Counted from the first letter of the stretch, positions 49,208-61,329 are shown. The stretch is DNA of 64,000 nucleotides from Gnetum montanum (GCA_015680685.1 MNCI01009117.1:157995-221994); one strand, 5' to 3'. The notes: generated by a model from the letters alone, not told the origin. A program made the numbers and translations.

Positions 49208-50637
49208 TTCGAAAACACGGATGTGCAACATGTCTCCAGAAATGATAACACCATTGCAGACGCACTCGCCACGCTAGCTTTAAACATGTCACCTGATATG
49301 TTCCATATGTTGCCAAGCTCTATAATCAATTATGCTAAACCCATAACTGATACTCCCAATGAATTACCAATTGCATCCGTTAGTACAACATATGCAATGG
49401 AATGGTATGACGACATAAAAGAGTACCTTCTACGCGGCGAAACACCGTAACACTTAACGAATGCACAAAAGGACGTGGTACGAAAGCGTTCTCGGCAATA
49501 TGCACTAGTAGGGGACACATTGTGTCGTCGATCCTATGAGGGCATACTGCTAACATGCATTAGTAGTGCTGATGCCCAAACCATTGTTGAGCAAGTACAT
49601 GATGGACTATGTGGAGGGCACATAGCACCTAAAGTAATGGCAACAAAAATAAGACGTTTAGGCTATTATTGGCCACACATGGAGTATGATTGTTTCTCCA
49701 AGGCTAGAATGTGTAGTGTTTGTCAAAAACATAGTAATCTGATACATGTTCCACCAAATGAGTTGCACACAGCGTAAATCACCTGGCCCTTTCAAAAGTG
49801 GGGGTTGGACCTTATCGACCCAATAACACCCTCATCTTCTGCAGGGCATAGCTTCATCATAACCGCAACAGAGTATTTCACAAAGTGGGTAGAAGCCATT
49901 CCCCTTAGAAAAATCACATCTAAACATGTATGCACATCCTTGAAAACATTGTGACCCGTTTTGGCATCCCCATGACCATCATCATTGATAATGGGCCACA
50001 ATTTAGCAGTGCCAAAACCAGAACTTTCTATGAAAGCCTAGGGATCAAACATTCATTTTCTTCCCCTTATTACCCTCAGAGCAATGGGCAAGCTGAAGCC
50101 ACAAATAAAACCATCATTACAGTACTCAAAAGGATGCTTACCCAAAGCAAGAAAAGATGGCATGAACAGTTAGTATACGCATTGTGGGCTTATCGTACTA
50201 CGCATTGGACTTCCACAAGTAAAACGCCATATAACCTTGTTTATGGTTCAGAAGCTCTTTTACCCTTGGAATTATAGGTACCATCCTTAAGGATCATACT
50301 TTCCGAACTCCTTGACAAAGGGCAAAATAATGACCTACGCATCATTGACTTGGACTTGGTGGAGGAGGAACGCATACGTGCACTCGATCAGATTGAATGG
50401 TATCAAAAATGACAACGGCAATACCATTGGTATGATGTTCATAAGCGCCCTATCAAGGAAGGTGACCTTGTGCTCAAAGCCATTCAAGAACACCTGGATA
50501 AATTCTTAGCCAACTGGGAAGGGCCCTACTTGGTAACCAAAGTGTACAACAACAGAGCATTCAAATTAGCTGACCTAGAAGGGATTGACCTTGCAAATTC
50601 AATCAATCACTTATTCTTGAAACCATTCCATGTTTGA
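49208..50637 (+). pseudogene. Element B integrase, decayed
   Basis: Follows the second RNase H after a TGA. Zinc region: HDGLCGGHIAPKVMATKI through CSVCQKH (H-H-C-C). Core: WGLDLIDPITP, MTIIIDNGPQFSS and YPQSNGQAEATNKTI carry Asp, Asp and Glu. C terminus: GDLVLKAI and NWEGPYLVTKVYNNRAFKLA (GPY/F-type), ending at TGA 50635-50637. Interrupted by TAA/TAG/TGA codons and a frameshift near 49.94 kb. Confidence 0.9.
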
Positions 50638-50655
50638 GCATGGACTCAGGTATGT

Positions 50656-50988
50656 GCTCGTCCTAGCATCACGATGGTAAACTGATACCATAGCTCGTCC
50701 TGGCATCACGACGGTAAACTGATACCACAACTCGTCCTGGCATCACGACGGTAAACTGATACCACAGCTCATCCTGGTATCACAATGGTAAACTAATACC
50801 ATAGCTCGTCCTAGCATCACGATAGTAAACTGATACCACAACTCGTCCTGGAATCATGATGGTAAACTGATACCACAGCTCGTCCTGGCATCACGACGGT
50901 AAACTGATACCACAACTCGTCCTGGGATCACGACGGTAAACTGATACTATAGCTCGTCTTGGAATCATGATGGTAAACTGATACCATA
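50656..50988 (+). repeat. Nine 37-bp tandem repeats after pol
   Basis: Unit GCTCGTCCTGGCATCACGAC then GGTAAACTGATACCACA, nine copies end to end starting 19 bases after the pol stop. First bases switch between G and A among copies. Confidence 0.95.
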
Positions 50989-52206
50989 GAGTGTCTGCAA
51001 TGATAATAAACTAGCATTCGTCTGGCACGACAGTAAACTACCACAGTCACATTCGCCAGAGTCCGCTAAGACTAGAAACTGGTTTGCCTTTTCACGGTCC
51101 GCCAAGACTAGAAACTGGCAATGTACCATCTGCCATGACGCTAAACGAGAAACGTCCAATGGGTTATGACATAAAACTAACCCATGATAGTTAGCTACGA
51201 CTATAAACTAGCAATTTCATGTCTGGTTCCTCGATTTGTGGTTGCATTCAAACTTCACCAGAACCACTGCATCGCTTGCCATCGGCCGATCCTAACAACA
51301 TTGCTGCCATTCATATACAATGCTTGAAATCTCATCCGGTGCCTTTGTTTCATCAGTAGCTGTTTGATTCTAAGCTTACTTACTCACTCATGGTTTTCTT
51401 GTCTTCTTGGAGTTGTGTTTGCAGGATGACACTTAGAGGCATTCGTACAAGAATGCACTTCGTCATAAGCAGCAAGGTAAGATGTTGTTCACAATGCACG
51501 TGACAAGGCTAATCAAGCCATTCACTAGTACATCTCCTGTTACATATCCCATCTATCCCTCAACATCTTCTACTTGGTTACATCCCGAACACACCCAGTA
51601 CAACCTAAAACATTGAACATACTATTGAATATTGTGCCACTCTTAAGAAATTGCAACCCACAACATGGCATTTGAGCATGTGCAAAAAAAAAAGTCGTCC
51701 CTTCCCACATAAAACAAACTGGACAGCAGTTGCCTCGAAAGCAAACGCTCATGTCTAAAACAATCAAGTAACATCCCATTGCACAGCTTTGGCTCTCTGC
51801 CAACAGGTTTCCCCTAAACACTAAACAAGGACCTTGTTCCTTCAAAGAATGTAACACATCATCACGTGGCTTTGGTTATGCCAACAAGTTCTCTTAAAAA
51901 CTCCAAGAAAGAGTCTTGTACCACCAAAGGACATACACATCATGCTTTGATCCCAAGAAGATAAGCATGACCCGCACACATACCTGGACATCCTCTTCAC
52001 CACGCACAAGCCCTTCATTGGTCACCAATCCCTACAGTTCCATTTCCCTATCAAATAAAAATTTCATTTCCCCAATCCTATGTACTACTGAACATGGTAC
52101 GATGACGTCTAGCCAGGTGGCAAAGGATAATGTCTCTATCAAGTTGCTTGTGGTGTTTTGCACTTCTTTGTCGACGCTTCTCGGGTCGATTCCTCCAAGC
52201 GTCAAC
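50989..52206 (+). other. Element B 3' spacer
   Basis: No gene seen. The first 200 bases hold diverged (T/G)AAACT-type words like those in the arrays at 46.8 and 50.7 kb. Plus and minus open frames (51570-51857, 51916-52272) have no recognisable domain. Confidence 0.5.
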
Positions 52207-52215
52207 AAAGAGGGG
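52207..52215 (+). other. Polypurine tract of element B
   Basis: AAAGAGGGG, five bases before the 3' LTR, where plus-strand DNA synthesis would be primed. Confidence 0.7.
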
Positions 52216-52219
52216 CCAA

Positions 52220-53719
52220 TTAAACACCACAAAATTCTGAGCTTAGTATTTCTCCAACAAGGATTAATCTAATTCATGATGTTCCCCAGCATGACTAAAG
52301 CTTGAGGGCCCCACAAATAGCTTCAAGTAGAGTCAAACCCAACGAGGAGCAATTCCCTGGGACCCGCCGATGACCACGATGACATCTGCTATCAAACATG
52401 GCAACTTCACCAAGTATGCATTCTCAGCGTATACGCCCAATGTATACAGTGTATACGCCCACCATACATTCACAGCATATACGCCCAGCATACATGCCTC
52501 ACATGTATGCTCAGCATGTATGACTGACGTATACGTCCGCCATGCAACCCCTGAAGACGGCATAGAAACAACACTACAGAGCAAGATTTTGTACAAAATA
52601 TTAACTCACATGAACAAAGCAATCATTAGGTATTGACATCATGCATTCTTAAGTCCATATGCTGAACATGTACATCCTGCACGCCCAGCGGATACGCCCA
52701 GCAGATACAGCATATACGCCTAGCATGCATTCACAACGTATATGCCCAACGTATTCGCCCAGCGTATACACCCAGCATGTACAAAGTGCATGACCAGTGT
52801 GCAACACAACGTAAACCAATCCAAGCTCTCCAAAGCTGTGTCAGATCAAGGTCAACCAAGCTAAACATCTACAGACAGCATCTTCATGGCATCCGAATTC
52901 AAATCTGAGGGTTGAACGACTTCTTTTGTTTCAATCAAGTCTGTACGCCGAGATATGCTAACATACAGCATGTATACGCCGACGTGCAATAGTATACGCC
53001 GGCGTGTAGCACGTTGTATACTTGTAAAATTTCATTCTTTTGCACCCAGTCAACACACCATATGTCACCTGACCCAAGAGTCCAACACTCCACAGTCAAT
53101 CATCCCCTCTCAAAACCTGATTCTAACATTTAAACTTGTATAAAAATCCCAATTTTTCATTAGATCATGGGGGCAATTTTGAGCAAATCAGAGACAAAAA
53201 AGAGAACGAAAGACAAAAAAGAGAACGAGAGCAAAAACCTGCAGGCTGGACTTCCATCCTGCACGCTAAGCATATAGCCTTTATGCTATGCTTGCAGTTG
53301 AAACCAGCAAACAATCATCCCCCTGCATCCATCAGAGCTTTCTGTCTGCCTTGTGTCAGATCCACAACTGCATTAAGACCGGTGCATTGTAACTTCTATT
53401 TGGAATACTATTGCCACATTTCTTCTATTCAGATTTGTTACAGTTTTGTTCGTTCATTATTGTACGTTCATTGTTTACATTCCTATACGTTTATACTCCG
53501 TTTTACATTAGTTACGCCATTTACATATAACCCAGCGTATATCCTATCAGTGTACGTTCGGGGAAACCCTTGTTTGATCTGTGTGTGAACCACTCAAGGT
53601 ACTCTGCCTTCGTTAATTCTAGCTTGCCCTCAAGCGAAGGTAGGATCTTCTGTGCTTGTCCGGGGATCTCTTGGTTTCTATTTCATTCCAGCCGGAGACT
53701 GACAATTTCGGACAATACA
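52220..53719 (+). repeat. Element B 3' LTR
   Basis: Starts TTAAACACCACAAAATTC (G to T at the second base relative to the 5' copy) and ends GGACAATACA. TATA box at 53139-53145. Confidence 0.94.
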
Positions 53720-53724
53720 CATTG
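53720..53724 (+). repeat. Target-site duplication of element B, right
   Basis: CATTG, identical to 35197-35201. Confidence 0.9.
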
Positions 53725-54358
53725 TTCCTTTAGTTTTTCCACCCTATCGCTATCGGAGGTTCACTCTTGGTCGTGGGGCCCTTGTCACAAATTTTTCCAT
53801 TCAATCACCTATCTCACCCCTACACCTTGGGTAGTTATTAGTTAAAAACCTCTAACCCAGTATCTGCCATACCCACAACCCAGCCAATGCACTTATATCA
53901 AGGCAAGGTATCAACTGCATTACGACTTATCTATCCTTGCTAATTTGTGACTGTGTTGTGTGTATAGATGGCAATTACACGAACAATGGACTGGGATAGG
54001 AGGAAGCACTTGGTATGGACTAGAGCTGGAGCGTTTAGGAAAGGAATAAGTTTCATCATGTGGCTATGGATGAACAATGGAATGCATATTTCTAACATCA
54101 ACAGCAACACGCCTCATTTTCTTTTCTCTTTCTTTTTCTTTTCAAGTTGTTAGATGAGGGTCTGGATGTCATCTATGTACAATGTTCACTACAAAGGGTG
54201 TGAGCACCAATGTTGTAATATGTTTGTCGATCCATTCACCGGACACTTTGAGTCTGTTATTTCCTATCGCTATCAGTTCTCATTCAGTCAATAATCTCAT
54301 GCCTTCCCAATATTTTGTAAGTAACTCGAGGACAAGTTTTCATTTAATCATGGGGGTA
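53725..54358 (+). other. Element A post-pol spacer, distal part, and polypurine tract
   Basis: Continues element A from 35201. No gene recognised. The last bases, ATCATGGGGGTA at about 54348-54358, are the likely polypurine tract before the 3' LTR. Confidence 0.65.
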
Positions 54359-55205
54359 TGATGAGCTGCGATATCGGGGCCACGATATCACATCTGCAAT
54401 ATCGAGTACGCGACATTGGAGCCTTTCAAGCAATATTGGAGATCCGATATCAAGGCCTGTCTTGTCACCTATAAATAAGAGGTGGGCACACTTGGTTTGG
54501 TAATAGTTGGTTAATTAGTCTTTGTCCCTTACCCAAACTCTTGCCTTTTTCCCTTCTTAGAGTTAGAATTATTTCTGAGTGCCCACAATAGGAGTCATAA
54601 AGTGAACGGATCTTTATTTCAGCATTGTGTACCTGAGCACACCTTGTGGCCGGAAATAAAAACAAACTTTGTGATAAACCTTGTAGTATTTAAAATTTCT
54701 TATTTAATGTTATTTATAGTTATTTAATGCTTTCCTTAGTTAATTAATGTTCTCTCTCTCACCTTGTTAACTCCCCCAAGTAAGCACACTCAATACGACC
54801 ACTTTGAGCATGCGTGGAACACTTGGTAACCTAGCAACAATTAGCGTTTGGTAATCCCAATAGTGTTGCATTGGTTCAAGATGTGTACAGCAAGTGGGAA
54901 TGGATGTTGGTTTTAGGACTAGTTAGAGCATAGTCGATTAGTTAAATTAAATTAGTTACTTAATTAGTTCACTTCTCCCTTTGTAGCACCATGAAATAAA
55001 ACATAAAAATATATAAAAATCATATACCTCAAGTTTACTTAATCATACAATCACGCTATATGAGTAAGCTTCGGAAGAAAATGATTGACTAATCTGTCTA
55101 GGTTCTGTAAAGGCACATAAGCACTTAGTCCTTGGAATTCAACCAGATCATGCATGTACGCTTGTATTCGTATGGTTGAGTGTAGGGATACCTTGCCACT
55201 CATCA
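54359..55205 (+). repeat. Element A 3' LTR
   Basis: TGATGAGCTGCGATATCGGG to GCCACTCATCA, colinear with the 5' LTR. TATA box at 54470-54477. Confidence 0.95.
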
Positions 55206-55210
55206 TACCT
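55206..55210 (+). repeat. Target-site duplication of element A, right
   Basis: TACCT, identical to 26741-26745. Confidence 0.9.
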
Positions 55211-55539
55211 AGAGATAGAATTTATATTCATTTTTAATATGTCTACCCTTGGCACATTTAAGAGCCAACAACATCATTTTATCATATACCTCACTAAGAG
55301 TTAAATCACACATTTTGCAACTTGCTAACTCTAAGTCAAAAGATAATGAGCATAAACTTACTATTAATTTACTAGTATATCTTTTGTGGTAAACAAAGAG
55401 TCGTTTCATATAGATTTCAACCTTTTGGACATAATGGTGAAGTCATATCTACACCATAAAACTCCAAAAATTAGTTTTTACTCATTGCCCAATATGGTGC
55501 CTCAAGATCCTTAAAAGCTCAATTTTAGAATAACTCGGG
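55206..55539 (+). repeat. Second half of the older LTR split by element A
   Basis: Continues the LTR broken at 26745. AACATCATTTTATCATATACC and the following words match the U5 side of the element D 5' LTR at about 56.76 kb. Ends where a minus-oriented LTR begins. Confidence 0.55.
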
Positions 55540-56170
55540 TGATGAGTAGCAAGTAGACCCTACGCCCAACCATACTAATCACAAGTGTTACACATGATCT
55601 AGTTGAATTCCAAGGACTTTGAGGTTTTAACATACACTAGTCTAGGGGGTGAATCAATTGTTGCATCATTATATTCCCAATTACACTTGTGAGTACAAGG
55701 GTATGGTTAAGCATAACTTTGGCATATGATTTTTATCATTTTTATCTTTTTATGTTCTAAGTTGCCTAAGAATAAAGAATAAAGTATAAGGTAATTAATT
55801 GCTAAATTAATCTAACTAGCTAACACTTAACTAATCCTAACATGAGCATCTATTCCCACTTTCCATACACATCTTGAACACTTATAACACTACTAGGTTA
55901 CCAAACATTAAGTGTTACTAGGATTACCAAGCATTACACGTATGCTCAAAGTGGTTGTACTCATGTGTTTAATTAATCACTATTGAATCTAGCTTAATTA
56001 ATTAATTACTTAAAACATTGAAAGAAATTGCTTAAAATATTAAATGCATGAAGAAAAAAATTAATCTAGTCCAAGTGCTACAATCTTTATCAAAAAGCTC
56101 ATCTTTATTGCCACACACATTGTAGTGCTTAGGTACAATAGTGCTCGAATAAATATCATTATACTCCAAG
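55540..56170 (-). repeat. LTR, minus orientation, truncated
   Basis: On the plus strand it starts TGATGAGTAGCAAGTAGACC, the reverse complement of an LTR end ...CTCATCA. Blocks such as GTTACTAGGATTACCAAGCA and CTCAAAGTGGTTGTACTCAT are the reverse complements of element A LTR blocks. Its U3 end is missing or merges into the next LTR near 56.17 kb. Confidence 0.7.
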
Positions 56171-56179
56171 TTGATCGAA

Positions 56180-56955
56180 TGTCAGTTTCCTTGATATGTC
56201 ATCATTGATAAGATGTCTCGAACTATCTACGACCCTATAAATATGATACTTTGGCATATGATTTATTAACCTTTCATTCCCATAGTAACTAGTCTCTTGT
56301 AGTTTCATTTCTTGAATTTTGACTTAGTAATTATAAGTATGAATGCCTGTAGTATGGTGTGACATAGTGAACAGAATCTTTGTTTGAGTAGTTTATACTT
56401 GGACAGGAATTATGAACAAAAATAAAGATTGAGCTATTTCCCACAAATGCAACATTCTCCTAGTTTGCTATTTTCACTTAGCATAATGTTTACTGCTTTA
56501 TTAACATAACACTTTATTTTCTAAAGTACTTTACTTTTCCTTACTGATAGTAAGTGAAATGAGTACAACTAATTTTGAGCACTTAAGTGTAATTGTTTGC
56601 TAAGCCTAGTAGTATTATTGCTTGGTATGCCTAATAGCATAATGCTTGGTAACCTAGTACTGGTTATGGAAAATACGGACTAGATACTCATTGCCCTAGA
56701 ATTAGATTAAATCTCATTCTCAATTATTTTTATTGCTAGGAGTAAATTGGGCTTAGCAACATCATTTATCATATGCCTTAGTATGAGTTAAACCATACAC
56801 TTAGCTTTCACTAAGTCAAAGTGGGAAGACAATGGTATTAAACTTCAACTCAATTACTAGCATAATAGCAATGGCTATCCATGGATTATGATCGGGTCAC
56901 ACATGAACACTTGTGACTTGTATGGTTAGGTATTTGATTCCTCCATCACTCATCA
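56180..56955 (+). repeat. Element D 5' LTR
   Basis: CCTATAAATATG near 56.25 kb is the TATA region. ACAAAAATAAAGATTGAG and GCTTGGTAACCTAGTACTGG match LTR blocks of A, and it ends CATCACTCATCA. Left boundary uncertain. Followed by TTGGTGTTCACAAATGGTAC, a possible but unassigned primer site. Confidence 0.65.
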
Positions 56956-59900
56956 TTGGTGTTCACAAATGGTACTAAAATAAGGACCATAAGTGGAAGG
57001 GCCTTCATAGCCTAAGGAAAAGTGATCCCGAGGAGGAAGGGGCCAATAGTAGCAACAACTGTAGTAATCTTAAGAGATGGTCACCAATGTGGCACATGCT
57101 ACTAAACCTCTTCAGAAGAACATAAAGTGGAATCTTTAAGGTAGATTCCAATGGTAAAATAGGCCAATCTAGGTAGGATGAGGCTACTAAGCCAAGGCCT
57201 AACCTAGAAATCACTTCGATAGAGGCTTGTTTGGAGCATAATAGGATCAAGAAGGTCCGAAAATATATCCTCGAAGAACTAAACTTTGGATCCTTCATGA
57301 AGCTAGCACCTAAGAAGGTCTAGACATAACTACAGGGGTCTCCCTTATGGCCCATTATTTCTAACAGTGGAGAACCATACATGATGAAGACTTACCTATT
57401 CTGGAACAACCAAAAGAAGATGCATTGGTAAAAATAAAGACAATCACCATCTCTTACTTATTTAAGACCATAGTAGAGGCCTTTGGTTTGCCTAACCTAG
57501 GAGTAAAGTTGGTCGAGATATCAAAGAAAGCCAACCTAGATCTAAAAATTAGCAAATCCAATGATGAAATGGTGTGGACCATAAGGCATATGATGCTCTT
57601 ACAAAGGTGAAGAAAGCATACTTTAAGATTGTAACCTATCACCTAAACCCAATGATGAGACCCAATAAGGTGATAAATTTCTCTACCTAAGCATGTGTTG
57701 CTCTAAGCAGCAAATTCCCAATCAATCTAGACCAACTTATTTTCCTAGAGATTAAAAAATGATTTAAGGAAAATAAGAAGGGAAGGAAGACGCTTCCCTT
57801 TTAGTGTCTTATTCATAAGTTATGCAAAAGGAAGGAATAGATTATTATTCTAACAACATGGTCCACTGTGCTATTGCCACATCTTGGCAAAAGATGATAA
57901 AGGATAAGATAGTAGCTAAGTTGCAAAAAGAAGAGCAGCCACCACCACCACTTGTAGCCCTAAAGACTATATTAGAGATACTTTCACCTATTAAGTGACT
58001 TAGGAAACTTCAAGAGAAGTAGCTACAAGAACAATAAGTATTTGTAGGTAATAGGAAGTCATCCATTTACTATTCAGCCATGAACCATCTCAACAAGATT
58101 GTAAGGATTATTAGTTAGCTAGACAATCAAATGGTCCTACTATTCTTTGCACAAATGAACCAAGCATCCACTAGGTGCAATCCAAGGACTAGGGAGGTCA
58201 TAATGTTCATTCTTTGATAAAAATTCCCTAAAATTTCTAGAAATGCTACGACCTTCTCTATCCTATTGGAGGAAAGTGAGGGAATGACAATCCTAGTAAT
58301 GCAACATTAGGGCCAAAATATAGTAGCAGAGGTGATGGTTAATAGGGTAGAAGAGGTCCTAAATGCTCCTACAATAATTGTAGTAGACATCACTACCATG
58401 GTAGACATCCACATGTCTATAGAAGTAGGAAGTGGTCGAATAAGCATTGTTCAACTCAAGGAGGTATTAGAAAGACTAGTTGAAACTAGATGACCACTTT
58501 AGGAGATCTTTGATCTTTTGGATGAAATCACCACAAACTAATCATAGCTACTTGAGATGAGGAGAAAACAATTGATTGCCAATGCACAACTTGAGAAGGC
58601 CACTACAACCAATTGATGGTTGACAACCAAAGTTGTTGAGTTAAGAGCCTATTTATCTGATCCCATATTTCTCAAGCCAAAGCTAACATGAGATGAAGCT
58701 TTCTAATAGCTTCAACAAAAAAAAAAAAAAAAAACTTTAGCTAGCTGAGAATGTAAAGGAGATGATGATCTTTGATGCATTCATGTTAGAGGCCATGACC
58801 AACAACACTGACAAGGACCTATCACACATTTGTAAGAAGAACTTATTTCTCACCATGGATAATCATTTCCTACAAAATGCTAAGTAGTAGAAGGATCAAT
58901 TGGTCAATTTTATATGCTAATAGTAGAAGCAACTTGCTAGGAACAAATTGAATTTAAGGAAGTTAGTAGCATAAAATTAGAATCTTTTGATGGAGGAATT
59001 TCATTATCTTCATCAAAAGGCTACAATTGTAGTAGCCACCTTGAAAAATGAGTTCCTAAAATATGAACAAATAAAGAATTACTACAAGGACTAGGTTGGA
59101 CTACTCAAGGAGATAAATGAAAATGAGATAAATTTAATGAAGGTGAAGATAAATGAGTTTCTATAACAACTACAACAGAGGAGTGATGTATGGCAGCCCA
59201 TATTTGATGGACTAAACACATACAACAAAATATAAATCTACCTAAAGGAGTTTCAAATCAAGGAGAGGGTGGACTATATGAAGCTTACCCATCTTTGTTA
59301 TGCAAACTTAGCAATGCTAATAATGGGAAGGCCAATATCAGAGTTGGAAAAATAGGTTGTCAATTCCTACCTTCTCTATGAGATAGAATTCAAGCTTCAC
59401 AAAGAGATAAAACAAAAGTTGAAGAGTCAACACAAAGGTTGAAGTTCTTAGAATCATATTAGTTAATCAGCGATTTGTTGCTAAAAACTTGACAAGAAGG
59501 ATGAATGACTACCAAGAGTTGCAAAACCTTGTAAAGACATTTGATATTGAATGTAAAACATTTGTAGACTGGTTTATCAATGCAAAGGAAATTTTTTATT
59601 TAATTTCATGTCCATGAAACATTCTTGCATTGGCCCATATAGGTGAAGCAGGCCAGACCATGTATGACTCACAAAGAAAAGAAAAGAAAATTAAAGTACT
59701 TTGGAATGCTTTCAAACTTCTAGTAGTAGTAGTGGCAGCAATAGGATAGTCGTAGCCACCACCAACATTGAAACAAGATGGAGTACTATTTGAACCATAG
59801 GACCCTCCACCTTAGGAATAGTCTAAGAATTGATCTCATCTCTGATTATTCAACAAGAGCCTACTACAATTTTGTTTATGTGTCCAATTTTGTTAAAAAG

Positions 59901-60058
59901 GACATTCATTTTTTTAAAAATAATATAATTTGGTAGTCATATTTAGTTAGGGCTAGTTAGTCTATTTATTCGTTTATCAATAAATGCCATACTTTCCCAA
60001 ATTTTATAAGAAACTTGATCCCAATTTTGTTCATCAAGGATGCACTTTTAGTCAATTG
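56956..60058 (+). pseudogene. Element D interior: decayed transposon-protein-like ORF
   Basis: No gag core, protease, RT or integrase is readable, so D looks non-autonomous. From about 57.4 kb a decayed coding region is visible: TIVEAFGLPNLGVKLVEISK, then after a frameshift KAYFKIVTYHLNPMMRPNKV, VALSSKFPINLDQLIFLEIK and LIHKLCKRK. This order fits the plant transposon-associated domain that I also infer in exon 4 of element B's antisense gene. It is followed by a proline run (PPPPL region near 57.94 kb) and a long Lys/Glu/Leu-rich stretch to about 59.5 kb that looks like coiled coil. Many TAG, TAA and TGA codons. A run of A lies at 58721-58738. Confidence 0.5.
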
Positions 60059-60066
60059 TGGGAGTA
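60059..60066 (+). other. Polypurine tract of element D
   Basis: GTGGGAGTA-type purine tract directly before the 3' LTR. Confidence 0.5.
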
Positions 60067-60948
60067 TGATGAATAGTACTAATACAACCTACATCAATGC
60101 ATGCCCGTCAATGTAGCCCCATTGATGTATCCTCATCAATACATGCTAAGATGTATTAACATAGGTATGTCGATGCTAACGTAGTCATTACCTATATAAA
60201 TGCACATACCCTTCACATTTATGACACTCATCAATCTTAATCTTAGCTCAACTATTGCAGTTTCTTCGTTCTAGAGTTAGAATATTTTTTCTCTGAGTGC
60301 CTATAGCATGAATCTATGGGATAGGGAACTTTATTTGAATGCTCATGTACCTAGACACATTGGCATGAACAATAATAAAATTGAGATTTTCTACATCCAT
60401 TGTAGCACATGAACTAGTTTAATCTTACTTTTCAGTACTTTACTTTGCATGTAATTTACATTTATGTTATAAACTAATTAATGTACTTAATCATAATCAC
60501 ATGAGTACAACCACTACAAGCATAACATATTAATTCTTGATAATACTAGTAGTGGATACTTGGTATGCCTAGTAGTGTATACTTGGTAATCCAATGGTGT
60601 TAATATAAGTTTAATATGCATATAGTGAGTGGGAACAAATGCTCCATGTTAGGATAGTTAATTAATAAAATAGATAATTCAATCATTAAATATTCATTCC
60701 ATAATTAAGTAATCAAAAGAAAAATATAATAAAATAATTATAAAAATAAACATCTTATGCTTTAACCACACTTAACCATACACATAGTTAAAGCACAAGT
60801 GTAGATTGAGAAGATGACTTGCAACTATACAATTCATTATTTAAGAATATTAGCAACTTAGGTAACTAAGTCTATGGAATTTGACCAAATCACTTATGAA
60901 CACTTGTGATTCATATGGTTGGGCATAGAAACTACCCACCACTCAACA
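60067..60948 (+). repeat. Element D 3' LTR
   Basis: TGATGAATAGTACTAATAC to CCACCACTCAACA. U3 starts with repeated CATCAATG/GTCAATG words. TATA region CCTATATAAATGC near 60.19 kb. The R-U5 part is colinear with the LTRs of A and with 56180-56955. Confidence 0.75.
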
Positions 60949-61329
60949 ATGGAGATGAACTTAGTGATAAAATTGATAAAACCTAAATGCTATGAATGAA
61001 ACCTAAGTGATGTAAGTATACTTATTATGATTAACAAAGCATGAAGTAGATAATAAATAAAATATAATATGTAAGAATGGTTTTGACCTTCCCTCCTAAA
61101 TAAAAAAAGGTACTTTCTTGATGAGATAACAAAGTTTGCCTCCTCTAGAAGGCCAAGAGCTACATTGGTGGAGAATGAAAATTGTAAAATAAAACTGATA
61201 AAATAAATTTAAGTTTTGGGAAAATAATGAGTTTAAATTCTAAAATTTAATATCTTATAGGCTAGCAAAGAAATGAAAGAACATTTGATGCTATTTAAAT
61301 CTAATTAAAGGATCAAACGAGGTCATTTC
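60949..61329. other. AT-rich flank, no gene seen
   Basis: Nothing recognised between element D and the satellite-like region. Confidence 0.4.

Larger units (their letters stand above)
35202..53719 (+). mobile_element. Element B: Tat-lineage Ty3/gypsy element with antisense gene
   Basis: An 18.5 kb element nested in A: LTRs of 1512 and 1500 bp (TGAAACACCAC to TACA), five-base target duplication, repeat-rich leader, one gag-pro frame, an inserted 5.4 kb region carrying an eight-exon gene on the opposite strand, then RT, RNase H, a second RNase H, integrase, a 37-bp repeat array and a polypurine tract. The second, archaeal-type RNase H marks the plant Tat lineage (family knowledge). Near their 5' ends the LTRs differ at roughly one position in ten by eye, so the insertion is old but younger than A. 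Confidence 0.92.
26746..55205 (+). mobile_element. Element A: Athila-like Ty3/gypsy LTR retrotransposon
   Basis: Full-length but dead element: 845-bp and 847-bp LTRs beginning TGATGAG and ending CTCATCA, a five-base target duplication, a primer site, decayed gag, protease, RT-RNase H and integrase in that order, and a G-rich tract before the 3' LTR. Excluding inserted element B and its duplicated target it is about 9.9 kb. RT blocks such as LDGYSGYNQIQIAPKDQ and CNAPATFQ, with a tRNA-Asp-type primer site, fit the Athila group of plant non-chromoviral gypsy elements (assignment from family knowledge). No envelope-like gene was recognised after pol. Confidence 0.92.
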
